DNA from: Aurelia coerulea
Taxonomy: Eukaryota > Cnidaria > Scyphozoa > Semaeostomeae > Ulmaridae
Assembly (NCBI GenBank): GCA_039566865.1
Contig: CM076945.1
Span: forward strand, 5,631,501 to 5,695,500
Length of the DNA stretch: 64,000 nt
Direction: 5' to 3'
Each line of letters opens with the position of its first letter. The first letter of the stretch is position 1. Positions 31,946 to 44,860 of this stretch are shown here, one piece after another. The translations under genes were made by a program, and so were the position numbers. Under the pieces are notes generated by a model that had not been told where the DNA came from, did not search any database, and was given only the letters and a program-made list of their open reading frames with translations.

Positions 31946-32253
31946 AAGCCCTAAAGACGCGAGAATTACAATGCCTTCTGCTCCGCTCCTGAATCAAATA
32001 AATATAATCTAAGCGACAGAACTTTAGATTTACCCTTCTTCTTTCGCTATAAGCACATAACTTTCCTTAAAAACCATCTTTCACTTGCACAAGGCGAGAG
32101 TTTGCCCTACCAGTTTTGGGGAACTTTTGCGGCTTTGTTTGTTTTGAATTATTGGTTGAGAAAATTTCCTTTGTCTGCAGCCGCTAATCGCTTTGAATTG
32201 AGGTGTCAATCAAACGCAACTTTTGCTATTGTATTACAAAATCTGCTCTTGTT
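31946..32253. mobile_element. Half copy of the Mutator-like MITE inserted in LINE debris
   Basis: Matches the right half of 5716-6286 up to AAAATCTGCTCTTGTT. The next bases (32254-32316, plus strand) read YILELTLDFIRKTGRFD and a stop, the end of a LINE polymerase also seen at 61.3 kb (minus). Confidence 0.7.
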
Positions 32254-32589
32254 AATCAACAAATATATACTCGAACTGACACTAGATTTCATCCGCAAAA
32301 CAGGTCGGTTTGATTAAAATGGATCTGAAAAGTTTGTTTCACGCCACTCAGTCACTAAGTCCTTTTCTCTTTTTTTTTTCAATTTTTGTTCACTTGTTTA
32401 CGCCTGTTTCACATTGGATGTTGGGTAATTCAGTGTTATGATAGTGCAGACGACAGTTTTAACTCACACTTAATTCCTGAGTTCAGTAAAATTTTAGCGT
32501 CTGTCCAAGGTGACACTAAACTGATACATCCAAAACACAGAAGTTGCCCTACATCCAATGTGAACCCGACTAACGCTGCAATCAGAGAC

Positions 32590-32755
32590 GTAGGAACCGG
32601 GGGGGCACTGGGGGCACGTGCCCCCCAAGATTTTGCAATAAACAAAGAAGTGCCCTATTTATTTTCAGGAAATGCCCTTTCAGAGTAATGAAAAAAGTGC
32701 CCTTGAAGTGTCGTGCCCCTCCAAGTTTGAAATGCTTCCTACGTCCCTGGCTGCA
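32590..32755. repeat. Dispersed repeat, GTGGGCACATGCCCCC type, copy 2
   Basis: GGGGGCACGTGCCCCCC palindrome with the GAAATGCCC and TGAAAAAAGTGCCCTTGAAG stretch also found at 21620-21785. Confidence 0.65.
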
Positions 32756-33133
32756 ATGAAGTCGAAGAAGAGCGAAAGAAAGGGTCCATCATGTGTCCTG
32801 AACTTGAATTGGCTGAAAGAACTTCCACGTTTGCTGGCTTGCTGGCTTCCCTTTCGAAAGTGCTTTCAGTTCCGTGTCCCCTTATCGAAAGCTGAAGATT
32901 CTGCTCTCAGAGCATTCAAGAAGGATATCAATGTCCGAGCAGAACATCTGATCTTTGGTTCTTATCCGAGTTGGAAATTTTATTTTTAATGCATCCAGGT
33001 CTTATTGGTGATCATCATTCGATATGAACAGAGACAAAAAGCAAAGGAAATATGGAAACCATAGATAAATGTTTTTTCTAGGGCTCATTAGTTCAGAAAG
33101 CAGAAGCTAGGGGTGGGAGGGGGACGGTATAAC

Positions 33134-33199
33134 AGGGAGGGAACATTGTCTCCCAACTTCAAGCCCTCAGGGCTTGAAGTTGGGAGACAATGTTCCCTG
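33134..33199. repeat. Short perfect inverted repeat
   Basis: GGGAACATTGTCTCCCAACT / its inverse, loop CAAGCCCTCAGGGCTTG. Arms of about 33 bp. Confidence 0.9.
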
Positions 33200-33299
33200 T
33201 TACTTTGAGTAGATCTATGAGAGCTAAAGTCGATTGACGTGTGACGCGAATGGAGGTGCAAAACTGACTGACTATACAACAAAACATTACATTATATAT

Positions 33300-34865
33300 A
33301 CAGATAGAAACGAGGCTACAGTCAGATAAAAGAATAATTACATAAATTAAACAACACGTAATTAGTCCTAAAGTCCTACTACAACGGTAGCCCCCCCCCC
33401 ACGTTGGAAAAATTATCGAAAATCAGCCCCAATCGGGCAAAAATCTGCCCTCAGTGGGGCAAAAATGTTGGTAAACAATGAACTTTGTGTCGGGCAGCCC
33501 CCTAGCTTTTTTCGTCGCATGGGCTTATGCAGAAAAATCAAATATTTGTATCCCAGAGTTACGAAAAAAGTGCTCGGATAGAAACTGATGCGTCCAAGGA
33601 GACACAGCAGTTTTAATTTTCCTATCGCACTCAAAAATGTTTTGACACTGTACAGTTATAGCAACTGTTTGGACAATATTTTGAGTGTGAATTATGTTAT
33701 TTACTTGTTTTGAGATCTTACTGAGTAATTTGGGAGCCCTTTAGACAAAACGAAATTAACTCTACACTTCTGGCATTAAAGATATAAGAAACACCATAGT
33801 CATGGAAACACGTAAGGAACTTTTGGTATCAAAATCAGTGGCGAAGCTAGCGGTCATGCTGCTCATGCTCAGCATGACCCACAATTTTCAGAGATATGAT
33901 GAATATTTTTCACCACAAAAAATATTTCTTTGAAAAACTTTCTTTAAAATCACAACACATGTCATAGTACAACAAATTTTACCCTTTGCATCTTGACCCG
34001 TCGATACCTTGGTCCCCTGTGTTAACTCGTGCTCGATTCGGAGCGCCAGACCTATCATAGGGCTTCTATACTAATGCTGTAGCTACTCTGTGTAGTTATG
34101 GTCAAATTTCACTGTTTCCGTACTGGTTCCCTATGTTACGTCTTGCTGATCTGAAATCGCAGGAGATGGGTCATTATAATCATAAACCTAGCAATGAATT
34201 GATTGGCTGGAGCTGATCTAACGCATGCCCATGCGCCAGTTTTCGACTCAATGTCCTGCTGAAGTTCAAAAGCAGGATACGCATTGAAACAATGGAAATG
34301 ATGACGATATAAACTTTTTCTTGTGAGATTGACTGGTCTAGGCTCCGTTCAAGATGAAGTGTCAGTGCCCCTACATACACGTCTAGTTGGAGAATTATTA
34401 CTTGAATTTTGATTATTGTGGAATGCAAAGATTCACTGGAAGTCCTTCTTTATCGAGGGAGACATTGTGCAGCCTAGTTCTCGAGAAAATCTTGTGCAGC
34501 TTCAGGCTAGCAGAAGCCAGAAAGTGAGGGTATGTGATTGTAGGCCTAGGCCAATAACCAAACGCCAACTGCAAAGCAAAGCTTATTCTGAAGAGGAAGG
34601 ACAGTGTCCCAAGATGTTCCAATAAGTCTCGTGGTAAAAGAAGGAAGGTAGAAAGGTAGGCTATGGGGGAAATTCCAGTACTGTGAAATAAATGATTAAG
34701 AAACTATTTATTTTGATAAAGGATGTGCCTAACATATTTTACAGTTTTTTCACTCGTTTCCTGTATCATATTACTCGAAAAGTACTTGAGCAATGTCTAA
34801 ACATTGGAAATGCTTACTAAAACATCGTTTTGAAATGTTCATAAAGGCATAGGCAGTGAACATGA
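33300..34865. other. No supported gene
   Basis: Intergenic. Contains C-run (33394) and a GGCGAAGCTAGCGGTCATGC segment near 33841 typical of transposon-derived ends. Overlapping frames at 34413-34625 on both strands give no recognisable protein. Confidence 0.4.
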
Positions 34866-34867
34866 AG

Positions 34868-36364
34868 ATCGTTATAGAACCTGTAAGAAACTCATAAGAA
34901 ACTCTGAGTACTGAAAATCTGATGTTTTTAAGAAACTTTCAGTACCGAGCGAAATTCTTAGTTTCTCATAAAAAGATATGCGCAGGGGTTCTCTTTGCCA
35001 TATTCATAGACAAGCCTAGTATTTTAGACTTAGCTTCGAAGAAAATTGTCCTTTTCTTGCAGTATTATCACAATTTGTTGCTGACAAAAGGAACTTTTGC
35101 AAGATAATTTTCTCTCTGCATTATTATTATCTCCAGGGTACTTTGCTTTGGCTAGGAGGGGGGGGGGGGGGGGGGGGGGGGGGGTGGTGCTTAGCTTATT
35201 CTTTGGGTCTAAAACTTTGACAAAAAAATAATATTTTTGGGTTTGTCATTTGTACAAGAATTTCTATGAGTTCCCTGAACTTCTGGATTATTTTCTGGGT
35301 CTCAAACTGAGAAAAATTGAATAGAATATAAAAATGAATTTACAAACAAAATCAAAGTCAAGCAGCAATATCAAAATACGCGAACATTTAAATATATACA
35401 TTACATGAAATCTATCAGTTCAGGGCATTTTCCATATATTGTTGATGACAAAGAATAAATAGTTTTGGCTATGTAGGCTAGGAAAAGTTATCTTGTGGGT
35501 CCATTTTGATGCCAGACATTTTTTTGGTTGATATTTTGTACCACAGCCAGAGCACCCTTACCCAATTTATATAAGAATAACCCCCCACCAGGTTATTATC
35601 AGCATATGTGTTACTAACCAAAGGAGCTTTCCAAGAGAACTTTGGTTTTTATGGATTATCGTCATACTGTAATTTGTTGGTTGAGGAACTTTTCAAGAGT
35701 ACTTTACTTCCTTTGCTGTGCTATCATAATTTATTGTAGGTCAGAGCCTTCTCCCACAACCTTCTCCCACAATAAGAGCACATCTTCTTGCAAGATGAAT
35801 TGTTAGTTTTATTGCCCCAAATGTTACTGTTGCCTATTAGCTGATGGGGGTCCCTTCTGCTTAAAAAGATATTCCTGTCATCTGGGACTTGAGTTTCAGT
35901 CAATGATCTTTTCATTGAGGATTAAACAATGGCAACTGCTCAACAGAGATGATTGTATGACATCTGAAACCCTAACATATGCCTGCCAGATTTGTGATAA
36001 ACAAATGTTTTACTGCTGAAGTGCCTGATTTGAAACAAGAAGATTTTTGAGGACAATTCTGTGCCTAAAGTGTTTGAAAATAAGAATTTTTCATGAATGT
36101 ATAGGTGTATTTTATATCTCTACAGAAATGGGCATTGTTCAAGCCTTTTTGTAACAATGGGTGTTCCCAGGCAGAAAAATGGGCGCGGCACAAGATATTT
36201 TCCGCGACGTTTCCGCCTCGGGCGCAAGGAGCTTTGCCTATTCGCCTTCCGCTCAGAGCATGACTTACCATTTTCGCCCAGCTTCGCCACTGATCAAAAT
36301 AGCCCAAAAACAAAAAAAACTGCCTATCAGTCCCGGACCTTAGTTTCTTATAAAAATACGTGTA
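34868..36364. mobile_element. Possible longer element with GAAACT ends
   Basis: CTGTAAGAAACTCATAAGAA at the left and TTTCTTATAAAAATACGTGT at the right resemble the ends of the CACGTTTTTT MITE family (38326, 44861). The inside holds no transposase I can read, and includes a GC-rich patch at 36170-36250. Confidence 0.35.
35157..35184. repeat. Poly-G tract of about 28
   Basis: An almost uninterrupted G-run on the plus strand followed by TGGTGCTTAGC. Quadruplex potential. Length may be assembly-sensitive. Confidence 0.9.
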
Positions 36365-37049
36365 CATGACAATTCATGATAATTCATGCATTTAAAGAAT
36401 AAGAAACAAATTAAGAAACTTTCAGTACTGAAATGCCAACACATTCATTTTGAATTAAGAAACATTGGTGTTTGACTTAATCCAAATTTCTTAGGAAAGA
36501 ATGTGTGGTTGTAGCTTAGAGGACACACCACTTTTGTAGCTGTCAGAAAATAGCTCAGTGCTTCGAAGGCTTCGAAGGGGAGACTGTGCCGTGCCCGTTA
36601 GTTATAGCCAGGAAGTAAACATACTGGAAACCATTGCTCAGTACCTCTGCAACTTCTATCCAGGACGATGTGAGAAAAGATAAACAACAAACTGGCAACT
36701 GGACATAGAATTTAAATCAAGAAATTACCCATGCCACTGAATTAGGACTCCTCTCTCCTCTTCGTCATCAAAGTTTGCAGGTAATATAAATTTGAGCTGC
36801 TGAATTGATAGAAGCATGCATGTTGCCACAAATCCTGTTTCACTTTTGTTTGATGAAGCCAGACAACGAAGAAACGAAATGAAATTAAAGGATTCTAATG
36901 TTGTTGTTTTATTCTATCATAGAAAGAGTGTTATATGTCATTGCTCAGTCATTCTAAATAAAAACATTTTACTCATTTGTAAGGAACAAAGAGTATTGTC
37001 AGGTAGTAATAAACTTGCATGGAATGTTATTATTACAGGCAAAGAACAG

Positions 37050-39348
37050 TTACCATGAGCGATAGGACACCAAAAGTGTATCACTGTGAAAGTTTTATCA
37101 GTAATTCGTTTTGTGTGTGTTTTCAACTCATTTTTGACTCACGGTAGTGAAGTCATAGGGGTGGTGGGCATTTTCCTGTTTACAAAATCTTTTATGTCAT
37201 GGGGTGAAGGACGTGATGAAGTCCACATCAAGCCTAGCAACAACGCAAGGTCAAAGCTTGTCGTTCAGCGGAGGCCCTCCTGAGGTGTATGACATCTTAA
37301 AGGTCAAACGCTCCAGCGGTTTGAGCACGCGCGGCCACTCTACGGAAAGAACGAATCATGGTCGCGGAGCCTGCGCGCTCAAAATGCTAGATGAAAAACT
37401 GCATTCAACGAGCAAAGAAAGGTACGTCTCTCATCTTTGATCAAGAAGTTTATCAGCTTACTTTTTCGTAGCTGCTTAAAATCAATTTTCAATTCAAGCC
37501 TTGCATTTTTTAACTTTCTGTGCATTTTATTTGAATCATAGCCGATTTTGCTTCAAAAGTAGGCCTAGACTTTTAATTTGTTCAGCAATAGTCTGAATTC
37601 AATGTTTTGTTCGGACTAGACCTCTAAGTTGACTTGTGCAAACCACATTGATCTTGAGGTTTGCGCTAAATTGTGAATAATAAACTTCTGGAAAATAGAG
37701 GGACTGCAGCTGAGAACAGGCCGAGATTGGAAAATATAATGTGTGTGGCATGGCAGCCACCTTGCTCGCCTGTATTGATGCATCATTTCACAGAATGAGA
37801 TTGGTTGCTAAGGGAAACTTCTCCAACAAAATGAACTCTTTGAGTGCAGTAATTAGCTCAATGACGTTCCCATCAAAATTATTTCAAAAAGCTCTTTGTT
37901 AGCATTTTTTCAAGATTATTGTTAGTTTTCTAAGAACTTTTAGGCAGCTGATCAGTCAAGTAGAACAACAATCGAAGAGTTTTCAAGAAACCAATAAATT
38001 TTCCCACCGAGTACTGAAAGTCTCTTTTAGCTTTCAGTAAACAGTTGAAATTAGCAGATCATGGGTACCAAAGGTTTTTTGCAGTTTCTCCGCATCCTTC
38101 TTAAATGTTCGTTGTATTCATTGACAGGTAACTTCCCAAGCATTTCGTGAGTTTTACCAGAATACAGCGCCAGTACGCGAATTACCTTCTCAGACAAAAT
38201 AAACAAGCTTCTTGAGCAATATCCAAGTTCTCAGTCGAGGTTCTTCCTGGTTTAGTTCTTAGTTGAATTCTTGAAAAGAGTTTCTTATTAACAATACACT
38301 GTTTAATCATGCTGAAAACGGATTACACGTTTTTTTTTATAAGAAACTGGTTTATAAGAAACTAGTACTACGATGACCAAAAATTTAAGAAACTCTAGTA
38401 CTACGCTCAAGAACAGTTAAGAAACTCTAAAACGTTATATCTGTATGCTCTCTTATTCTATGTCTCTCTAACAAAGGTGCCTTCGTCTTTTCTTGACTTT
38501 TAACTGCAAAATTGGTAAATTTTTGCCTTGATGTGCATGGCTTCTTCTTGATGACAATGTCAATGCAAAATGGAAGCCCTTTCTCGAGAAAAAGGCTCAA
38601 CTTCGAACAATACCGCAATTTTAGGCCCAAAAAAAATAAGAAACTAATTAAGAAACTTTTACTACTAAAACACCGAAATTTTCATGCGAAATTAAGAAAC
38701 TTTTAGTACTAAGTGCTGATCCAAGTTTCTTATAATAGAAAAAACGTGTATTTCGTGATTAATTTGATTGCTTGTGTGTTTAATTAGATTGTTTGTTCTC
38801 CACTGAAAAATCTTCAAGCAAAGACTAAACATTTCCTGCACGCCAATTTTTGATGGTTGCTTCCTCAGACTGCATTCTGTAACGTAACATTACAGCATAT
38901 TTACTCATATTTCGAGGAAGGTGCAATAAAATTGCACTGATCTTCCTTTGCATTCTCATGGCATAATTTGGAAAATTTCACAATAAAAATCATTAAGCCC
39001 GTGAGTCACTACTAAGGTCCTTTGATTGCTTGGTAGTGAGCCATCTTATCGCTGTGTCATGATTTTTAAATTTTCAGTAATAAGCCACCTTAAGTGCAGA
39101 TCTACCTTAAGCGTAACGGGTCCTTGGCTGATAGCAGAATTTTTTATTCAGTAAACCTGCATTAATATTAACTATCATAATCATTATTATGAGAATTATT
39201 ATTATGTTGATTTTACACGGTTTATTACTACTATCATAATAATAATTATTATTATCATTATTAAAAAACGATTGGTTAAGGTGGCTCGCTACTGATAAAA
39301 CTTTCACAGTGATACACACTTGGTGTCCTATCGCTCATGCAGTTACCA
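37050..39348. mobile_element. Possible 2.3-kb element bounded by inverted repeats
   Basis: GAGCGATAGGACACCAAAAG with GTATCACTGTGAAAGTTTTA (37058-37098) is inverted at 39291-39338. Between them lies a nested MITE (38326-38748). No coding region recognised. Confidence 0.4.
38326..38748. mobile_element. TA-flanked MITE, CACGTTTTTT family copy 1
   Basis: TA|CACGTTTTTTTTTATAAGAA at the left and TTTCTTATAATAGAAAAAACGTG|TA at the right. Internal AAGAAACTxxTAGTACTA words. Confidence 0.75.
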
Positions 39349-39883
39349 GAAACATTGTTTGAGAAAGCGAGAAAACATCGCTAAGATTTCATAAAATGCT
39401 TTGTTGCTTGTTCTTTTCGTTGTCTGGGCAAGTCCAAGGGGGTCATTCTGGAAGCTGTGCAGAGCAAGTTGCTGACTTCGTGCGAGCATGCTGGCCTTTG
39501 TACTCCTCAAAGATCTTGTAAAATCTCGAAAAAAATTGAAAATCTCTGAAATCTTAAAAGCTCAAAAGTCACAGAAGTTTTAGTAATTCTTTGAAAAGCT
39601 CCGAAAACATCTCAAAAATCTTTGAGAATCGGAGAGATATTTATGATTCCAAAATCTCGTACGCTATTTGTTGAGTAATTTGGCCCTCGCTAAACACAGC
39701 ATTGCACGAAATATGTTGTGCTGGTACTTGTACAGGACTTGAACGGGTTATCCTTACATCCTTGAATTCAATTCCAATTCCTAGCCTTCTCAAGCTTTTA
39801 AGTCGCTTTAAGAAGCATTGAACATTTGATTGACATCGTTAGACGTAGCGTCATTAAAATTAAGCAAGGTCTTATACAAGGTC

Positions 39884-40070
39884 TTAAAGGGAATCTAAGC
39901 ATATAACTGCAGCTCCAGCCACATGCGGTCAAATTCTAGCCTATCAGATGGCAGTATTTCCTGTTGATGTAGATCAATTACCCAAATATGGTTCTGCACA
40001 TGTCACAGACTATTTTCTTGGCATGGCTATTTTCATCGAAAGCTTAGCTATATATGCTTAGATTCCTTTT
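39884..40070. mobile_element. Short MITE, copy of 4571-4768
   Basis: TTAAAGGGAATCTAAGCATA / TATATGCTTAGATTCCTTTT. Inside, GCGGTCAAATTCTAGCCTAT pairs with the other copy in opposite sense. Confidence 0.65.
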
Positions 40071-40144
40071 ATAGACCAATGTGTCACTCAAGGTCCTTTG
40101 CGAGCACTGGACAACTGCAGACTGCCTGAAAATCACAATGCAGT

Positions 40145-40373
40145 AACAAGGACAGATTTTGTAAGACAATAGCATGAGTTTCTTTTGTTGACAACTAACT
40201 TCAAAGCAATTAGCGATCGCAGACAAAGGAAATTCCTTCAACCTGTAATTCAAAACAAACAACGCCGCAAAAGTTTCTCTGAAACCCAGGTAGCTAGCAC
40301 GCTCGTTTCCAGAAATTGTTTTTAAGAGCAAACATGAGCATTGATCCAAAGAAGAAAAATATATCTAAACATA
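40145..40373. mobile_element. Half copy of the Mutator-like MITE
   Basis: Starts AACAAGGACAGATTTTGTAA and follows one arm to AGCAAACATGAGCATTGAT. The second arm is missing. Confidence 0.65.
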
Positions 40374-40399
40374 GGCCTTTCTATCATTCGTAGTTATCC

Positions 40400-43300
40400 T
40401 TTCATAGTTATCATTCGTTGAATTTGAGTTATGGCTGAATTCTCAGTAGGCCCACAATATCCCACCTGGTAAAAAAATTAGCAAAAAAAGTACCATCGCT
40501 TCAATGACTTTGAAATAAACGTTACTTCTTCCTCTTTCCATCCCTTTCCCCTCGGCCGTTTGTTTATTAATCAAGACTCTAGATTCCGCTTGATTCAAGA
40601 CCCATTCAAGAGCACGACTTGGATGGAGCAAGTGGCAAGTCCACTATCAACTACTTTCAAGACGTAGACGACACCTGACCTGACATCTTTACATATTTTC
40701 GTTCAACTTCACGAAGATGAGCGAGCGCCAAGAGATATGGAACTGGTTTAACATCGCGGAAGAAACTTCTGCGGGAATAGACTTCCAGGCTATTCGCATT
40801 CTTTTGAGGCAAATTCCCGAAAGTATATTCCGCGAAACGACCTATACAGTACAATGTACAACACGTCTTTCGCACAAATCTGCTCTTAAAGTCCTTTTTC
40901 TCTGTGTCATAATTAATGATAAAAGACCTTTCAAATATTATCTTTATTTTGCTAAAAATACTCGAAATATCCTTTATTCCTTTGAGATATCTGAATTTGA
41001 ACCAACTGCTAAAGTTAATTTGAATACTGCATTTGGATAATAATATATCATTGGAACACAAAACAAACTGAGCGCTTCATAACGATTTGCATTCAAAAAA
41101 TTTAGTGATTCCTGCCTCTCTCTGCACAGAGTCTGCTCTGCTTAAACCTTTTTGTAAAAAGATTCCAAACCAAAGAATTGAATGAGCAAAGCACTCCAGT
41201 TCTGCAAATTGAAACATTTCCCAACGTGATCCATCCGTGGCTACTTTTTTTCAGACCACATTTACCTCTAATTCATTTTTTTGTTTTTTGTTTGCTCTGG
41301 TACCCAGGGTAATTTACACCGCAACTTTTACAGTTTCTGAGGGGTAGATCCCTTTTCCGAAAAAGCGTACGAGATTTTTGAAAGCAACAGGATTTTCATG
41401 GATTTTGTTTTACAGATTTTTCTTTAAAACAAAAGCATTTTGCTTTGCCAAGGGTGGCCAGGGGCGGATCCAGACCGAAGTTGAAGGGGGGGGGGGGCAC
41501 CTTGCGCGCGAATTTTTTTGGATGCTTTTTAAGTAAAGTTCTTTGATTTACTACTAAATAACGCCTTGATTTTATATGTTTTCCCCATATTTAAATCGAA
41601 ACAGTTAACAAATTGTGCGTTAGAGTTAGGAAGAGGGGCGCTTTTCTCGCCAAAAAAGGGGCGCCAAACTGAATTTTCATCGTGAAGGGGGGGGGGGGCA
41701 GTTGCCCCCACTTGCACCCCCCTAAATCCGCCACTGAAGGGTGCACAGGATTTTTAGAGAATGATACAACCACCCATTTACAGTTTCGATCTGTTATAAA
41801 GTTGTTGCGATTCAAACCCATACAAACGCGTTTACACTGCCCCAGCAGGGCAACATTTCTCAGTGATACAGATAGAGGGAACAGGAGTATTGGATTGGAT
41901 GAAAAAGTGTTGTAAACGGGAGGCTTGTTGTCCGTTTCGTTACAATTCTGTCACGGATCCAAAGCAGTGCTGGTACACCATACATATACAGGGTCTCAGA
42001 ATGCATTTTCGTAAAATACGATTTGAGTTTAGGCTACTTACCCTCAGGTCAAATTACACCGTGTTGAGTCCAAACTGGTTTGAGTCCCTTTCCAAACTTG
42101 AAACTTCAACTGCACAGCAGAAAGCCTGGGCAACTTTCGGACAAATTTCTCTTAGAAACTTCCCCGCGGAATTTCAAAAACAGGCTGAAGTCTTGCGTTG
42201 TTATGCGACTTCAAATGACCTCCAAAGAGCGTTGCAAACTATTGTCTGTTTGCACATGGTTCGTGTTAGCAAAATCATTATAGCATTCTGCTTCCTCCTT
42301 CGCTGTGCAATGAACCTGGAAGGAAACGCTTTGAGTCCGATTACTCCGCGGCTGTGAGCCATGTTATTGTAGCCCCTGCCATCAGCCGCTGGTACTTCTA
42401 TACTCAAGAGAGCCAAGGTCAAAAAGGCCTGTAACGCTGGCTACCGCCCACCCCTTTGGGCTCATACATACACTACTACAGTAGCTATAGAATTCAAAGA
42501 TAGCCATTTCGCTATGATGAAATCTGGTAGAGGAAGAGACAAAGTGATTGAGTCGCCTTGATCCTGTAATAAAGTTAGTTTCTAGTGTATAAAAGCTTCA
42601 TTGTTTGCGAGTTATTTTCAGCGATTTGCGATTTCGCGCGCAAAATGGATACAAGACAGTGAAATCCTGAATTTGCATTCGATGTTTTCAAGATAAAACT
42701 TTGTTTGTTTCAAGAATGACGAAAGAAGCTAATTTGTTACTCTATTCAAATCTTGTTGGTTTGTAGCGGAATGATCGTTATGGTGCACTGCCGAATAGGT
42801 GTTACTCTTAAGAGGTTTAGCATTGAGAGTTGCGATTGCCTTTGTGTCATGTGATACCTACGGAGATTTACGCATAATATTGCTTTGTGTCAGAAGTGTT
42901 ACTTTATCGATGCCACCTAGGTGTAACGAAAACAGACACTCCCCAAATCAGAAGCTAGATTTGCTTAGTAACGATTGTTTACTTTTAACTTTGTTGTAGA
43001 CAACTCTTACAGTTGCCATAGTGTGTGATGAGCTAACACAATTGTCCTTAATCATATTGCTCCTTCGCACTGTGTGTAGTGACAATTACTATATAATGCA
43101 ATGCACTTATGATTTAGTTGAATTTTGATTTTGTTTTGAGACTTGACGCTTGTGAAAGGTCATAGTCGTTATTTTGTTGGTTGTGTGATAAATATTCTGA
43201 GAAGAGTATTTTCTCCATATTTCTGTTGATCACTCTATTGATACACCGCTCGGAAATCGTAACCTTGTTACAATCCTGGTTCAGTCACGTTTTGTTGCGT

Positions 43301-43500
43301 CATAACCAAGGGCGCCGGAGCCACGAGGCAGCGAGGGCAGCTGCCCCCATTGCTCTAGTGGTACGGGGCAGCGTGGGGGCAGCAAAGTGCACTTTCCAAA
43401 AAAATTGTTCCGAAGAACTGCAGTCACAATAATAGAACAATTCCTTCTGCTCTCAAGATGACTGTACGTTTGAAGGACAGTGGCATCAGCACGGGGTGGT
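40400..43500. other. No supported gene; repeat-end fragments
   Basis: Open frames of 107-164 codons exist (40717-41040 plus, 40657-41061 minus, 41863-42357 plus) but overlap each other or lack any domain. 41460-41740 has G-run ends with GGGGCACCTTGC / GTTGCCCCCACTTGC, probably an element. 43310-43390 has a similar GGGCAGCTGCCCCC segment. Confidence 0.4.
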
Positions 43501-43524
43501 TGCCAGTTTTCAGAGGTCGATCCA

Positions 43525-43975
43525 TGGGCAATGATGCACGATCAAGATTGTATTTTTTATTTTTACTCACTGTGTTGTTTATCTTCCACGGGATTGCGAG
43601 TAAAGCTTGATAATGTTGATATTCCTTCGTTCTTCTCTCGCCACAGCTTGTCTCGTTCTTCTCTCGTCATTCAAATTCAGTTGAAACGGTTGGAGCTCCA
43701 ACGCAGCGATTTGTCTTAATTCAAACTTCCCTTCAAGTTGTATTTTGAAGGGAAATTTGAAATAGGACAAATCGCTGCGTAGGAGCTCCAACCATTTCAT
43801 CTGAATTTGAATGACGAGAGAAGAACGAGACAAGCTGTGGCGAGAGAAAAACGAAGGAATATCAACATTATCAAGCTTTACTTGCAATCCCGTGGAAGAT
43901 AAACAACACAGTGAGTAAAAATACAATTTTGATCATAATATAGGCCACATCAACGGTGCATTATTGCCCATGACT
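43525..43975. mobile_element. Long hairpin element
   Basis: Arms of about 200 bp, so the same peptide frame (SLCCLSSTGL...) can be read on both strands. Centre at CTTCAAGTTGTATTTTGAAG. Outer ends CATGGGCAATGATGCAC / GTGCATTATTGCCCATG. Confidence 0.88.
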
Positions 43976-44860
43976 TTTGTTGCGCAAAAATGCTTGCTCT
44001 AATGAAAAACACTATCAGAAATATCGAAATAAATCAAAATAATAAAAAAATTCCCACATTCCCACGTTCAAACATTCCCGCATGCCCAGATTTTCCGAGT
44101 GTCGAAAGGGCGTTTCCAACGTTTTCCGAGGGTCTGAAGGTCGTGATCAGGAGAATTTTTCTGGGGGCTACGCCCACACCCCCAGACTCCCTCGTCTCCT
44201 TCCACCCCAGATGTTTGGGCTGCTGACGCCCTTGTTGGAATAGATGTTTCGCACAATTCCTAAAAGACGATTCCCAATTATTTTCGACAGCAAACTTTGA
44301 CACCCCATGGTGCCCTTTCTGCGATTCCTGCCTATGGCGCATCATGTAAAGCTTCCGGCGCTTCTGGTCGTCCCATCCTCCCTCATTTTAGGATGTGTGT
44401 GATTGGTAATGCAGTTTGACGAGCTTTGGTCGTAAAAATACTGCTTTACGATTCACCTTCCACGCCCCTGAGCATACTGAACATCACAGTATGATACATT
44501 TTGTGATGGATTTGTCAGTCAACATGGAGGCCATAACAGAAAACGGCTACACTATGGTGGCCTAGAATGTAAACTAAATTATCATTATTACTAAAATTAT
44601 TATTATCATTATTTTACTTGGCCCAAAACCCACAAGTGTGACAGCGACTAAGTTTTTATCTATTAGGTCATCTAGTTATTTTGCAGGTACAAGATTAACC
44701 GATGTGATTCCGCATTCACAGCCAACCAATCATGCCGCATTCTTTAAAATTCAGCCCCAAAGCCATATCCGACCGCAGACTACAAAGCCCTTGCTGTGAT
44801 TACATGCAAGTGTAAAATATAGACTGAGTTAAATAAGTTTAGTGCAAGGTTAAAAGCTTA

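Noticed and set aside
35760..36016. Zinc-finger-like CSYCGRR (minus) and YACQICDKQMF (plus)
   Set aside because: Single short Cys pairs without the His partners at proper spacing; likely chance.
40657..41061. Opposing frames of 107 (plus) and 134 (minus) codons
   Set aside because: They overlap fully, neither shows a motif I recognise, and I cannot choose between them.
41863..42357. 164-codon plus-strand open frame
   Set aside because: No domain, no homologous copy in the window, overlapping frames on both strands, and weak start context. Could be chance.
43480..43926. 80- and 115-codon frames with identical peptides on opposite strands
   Set aside because: Consequence of the hairpin's symmetry.
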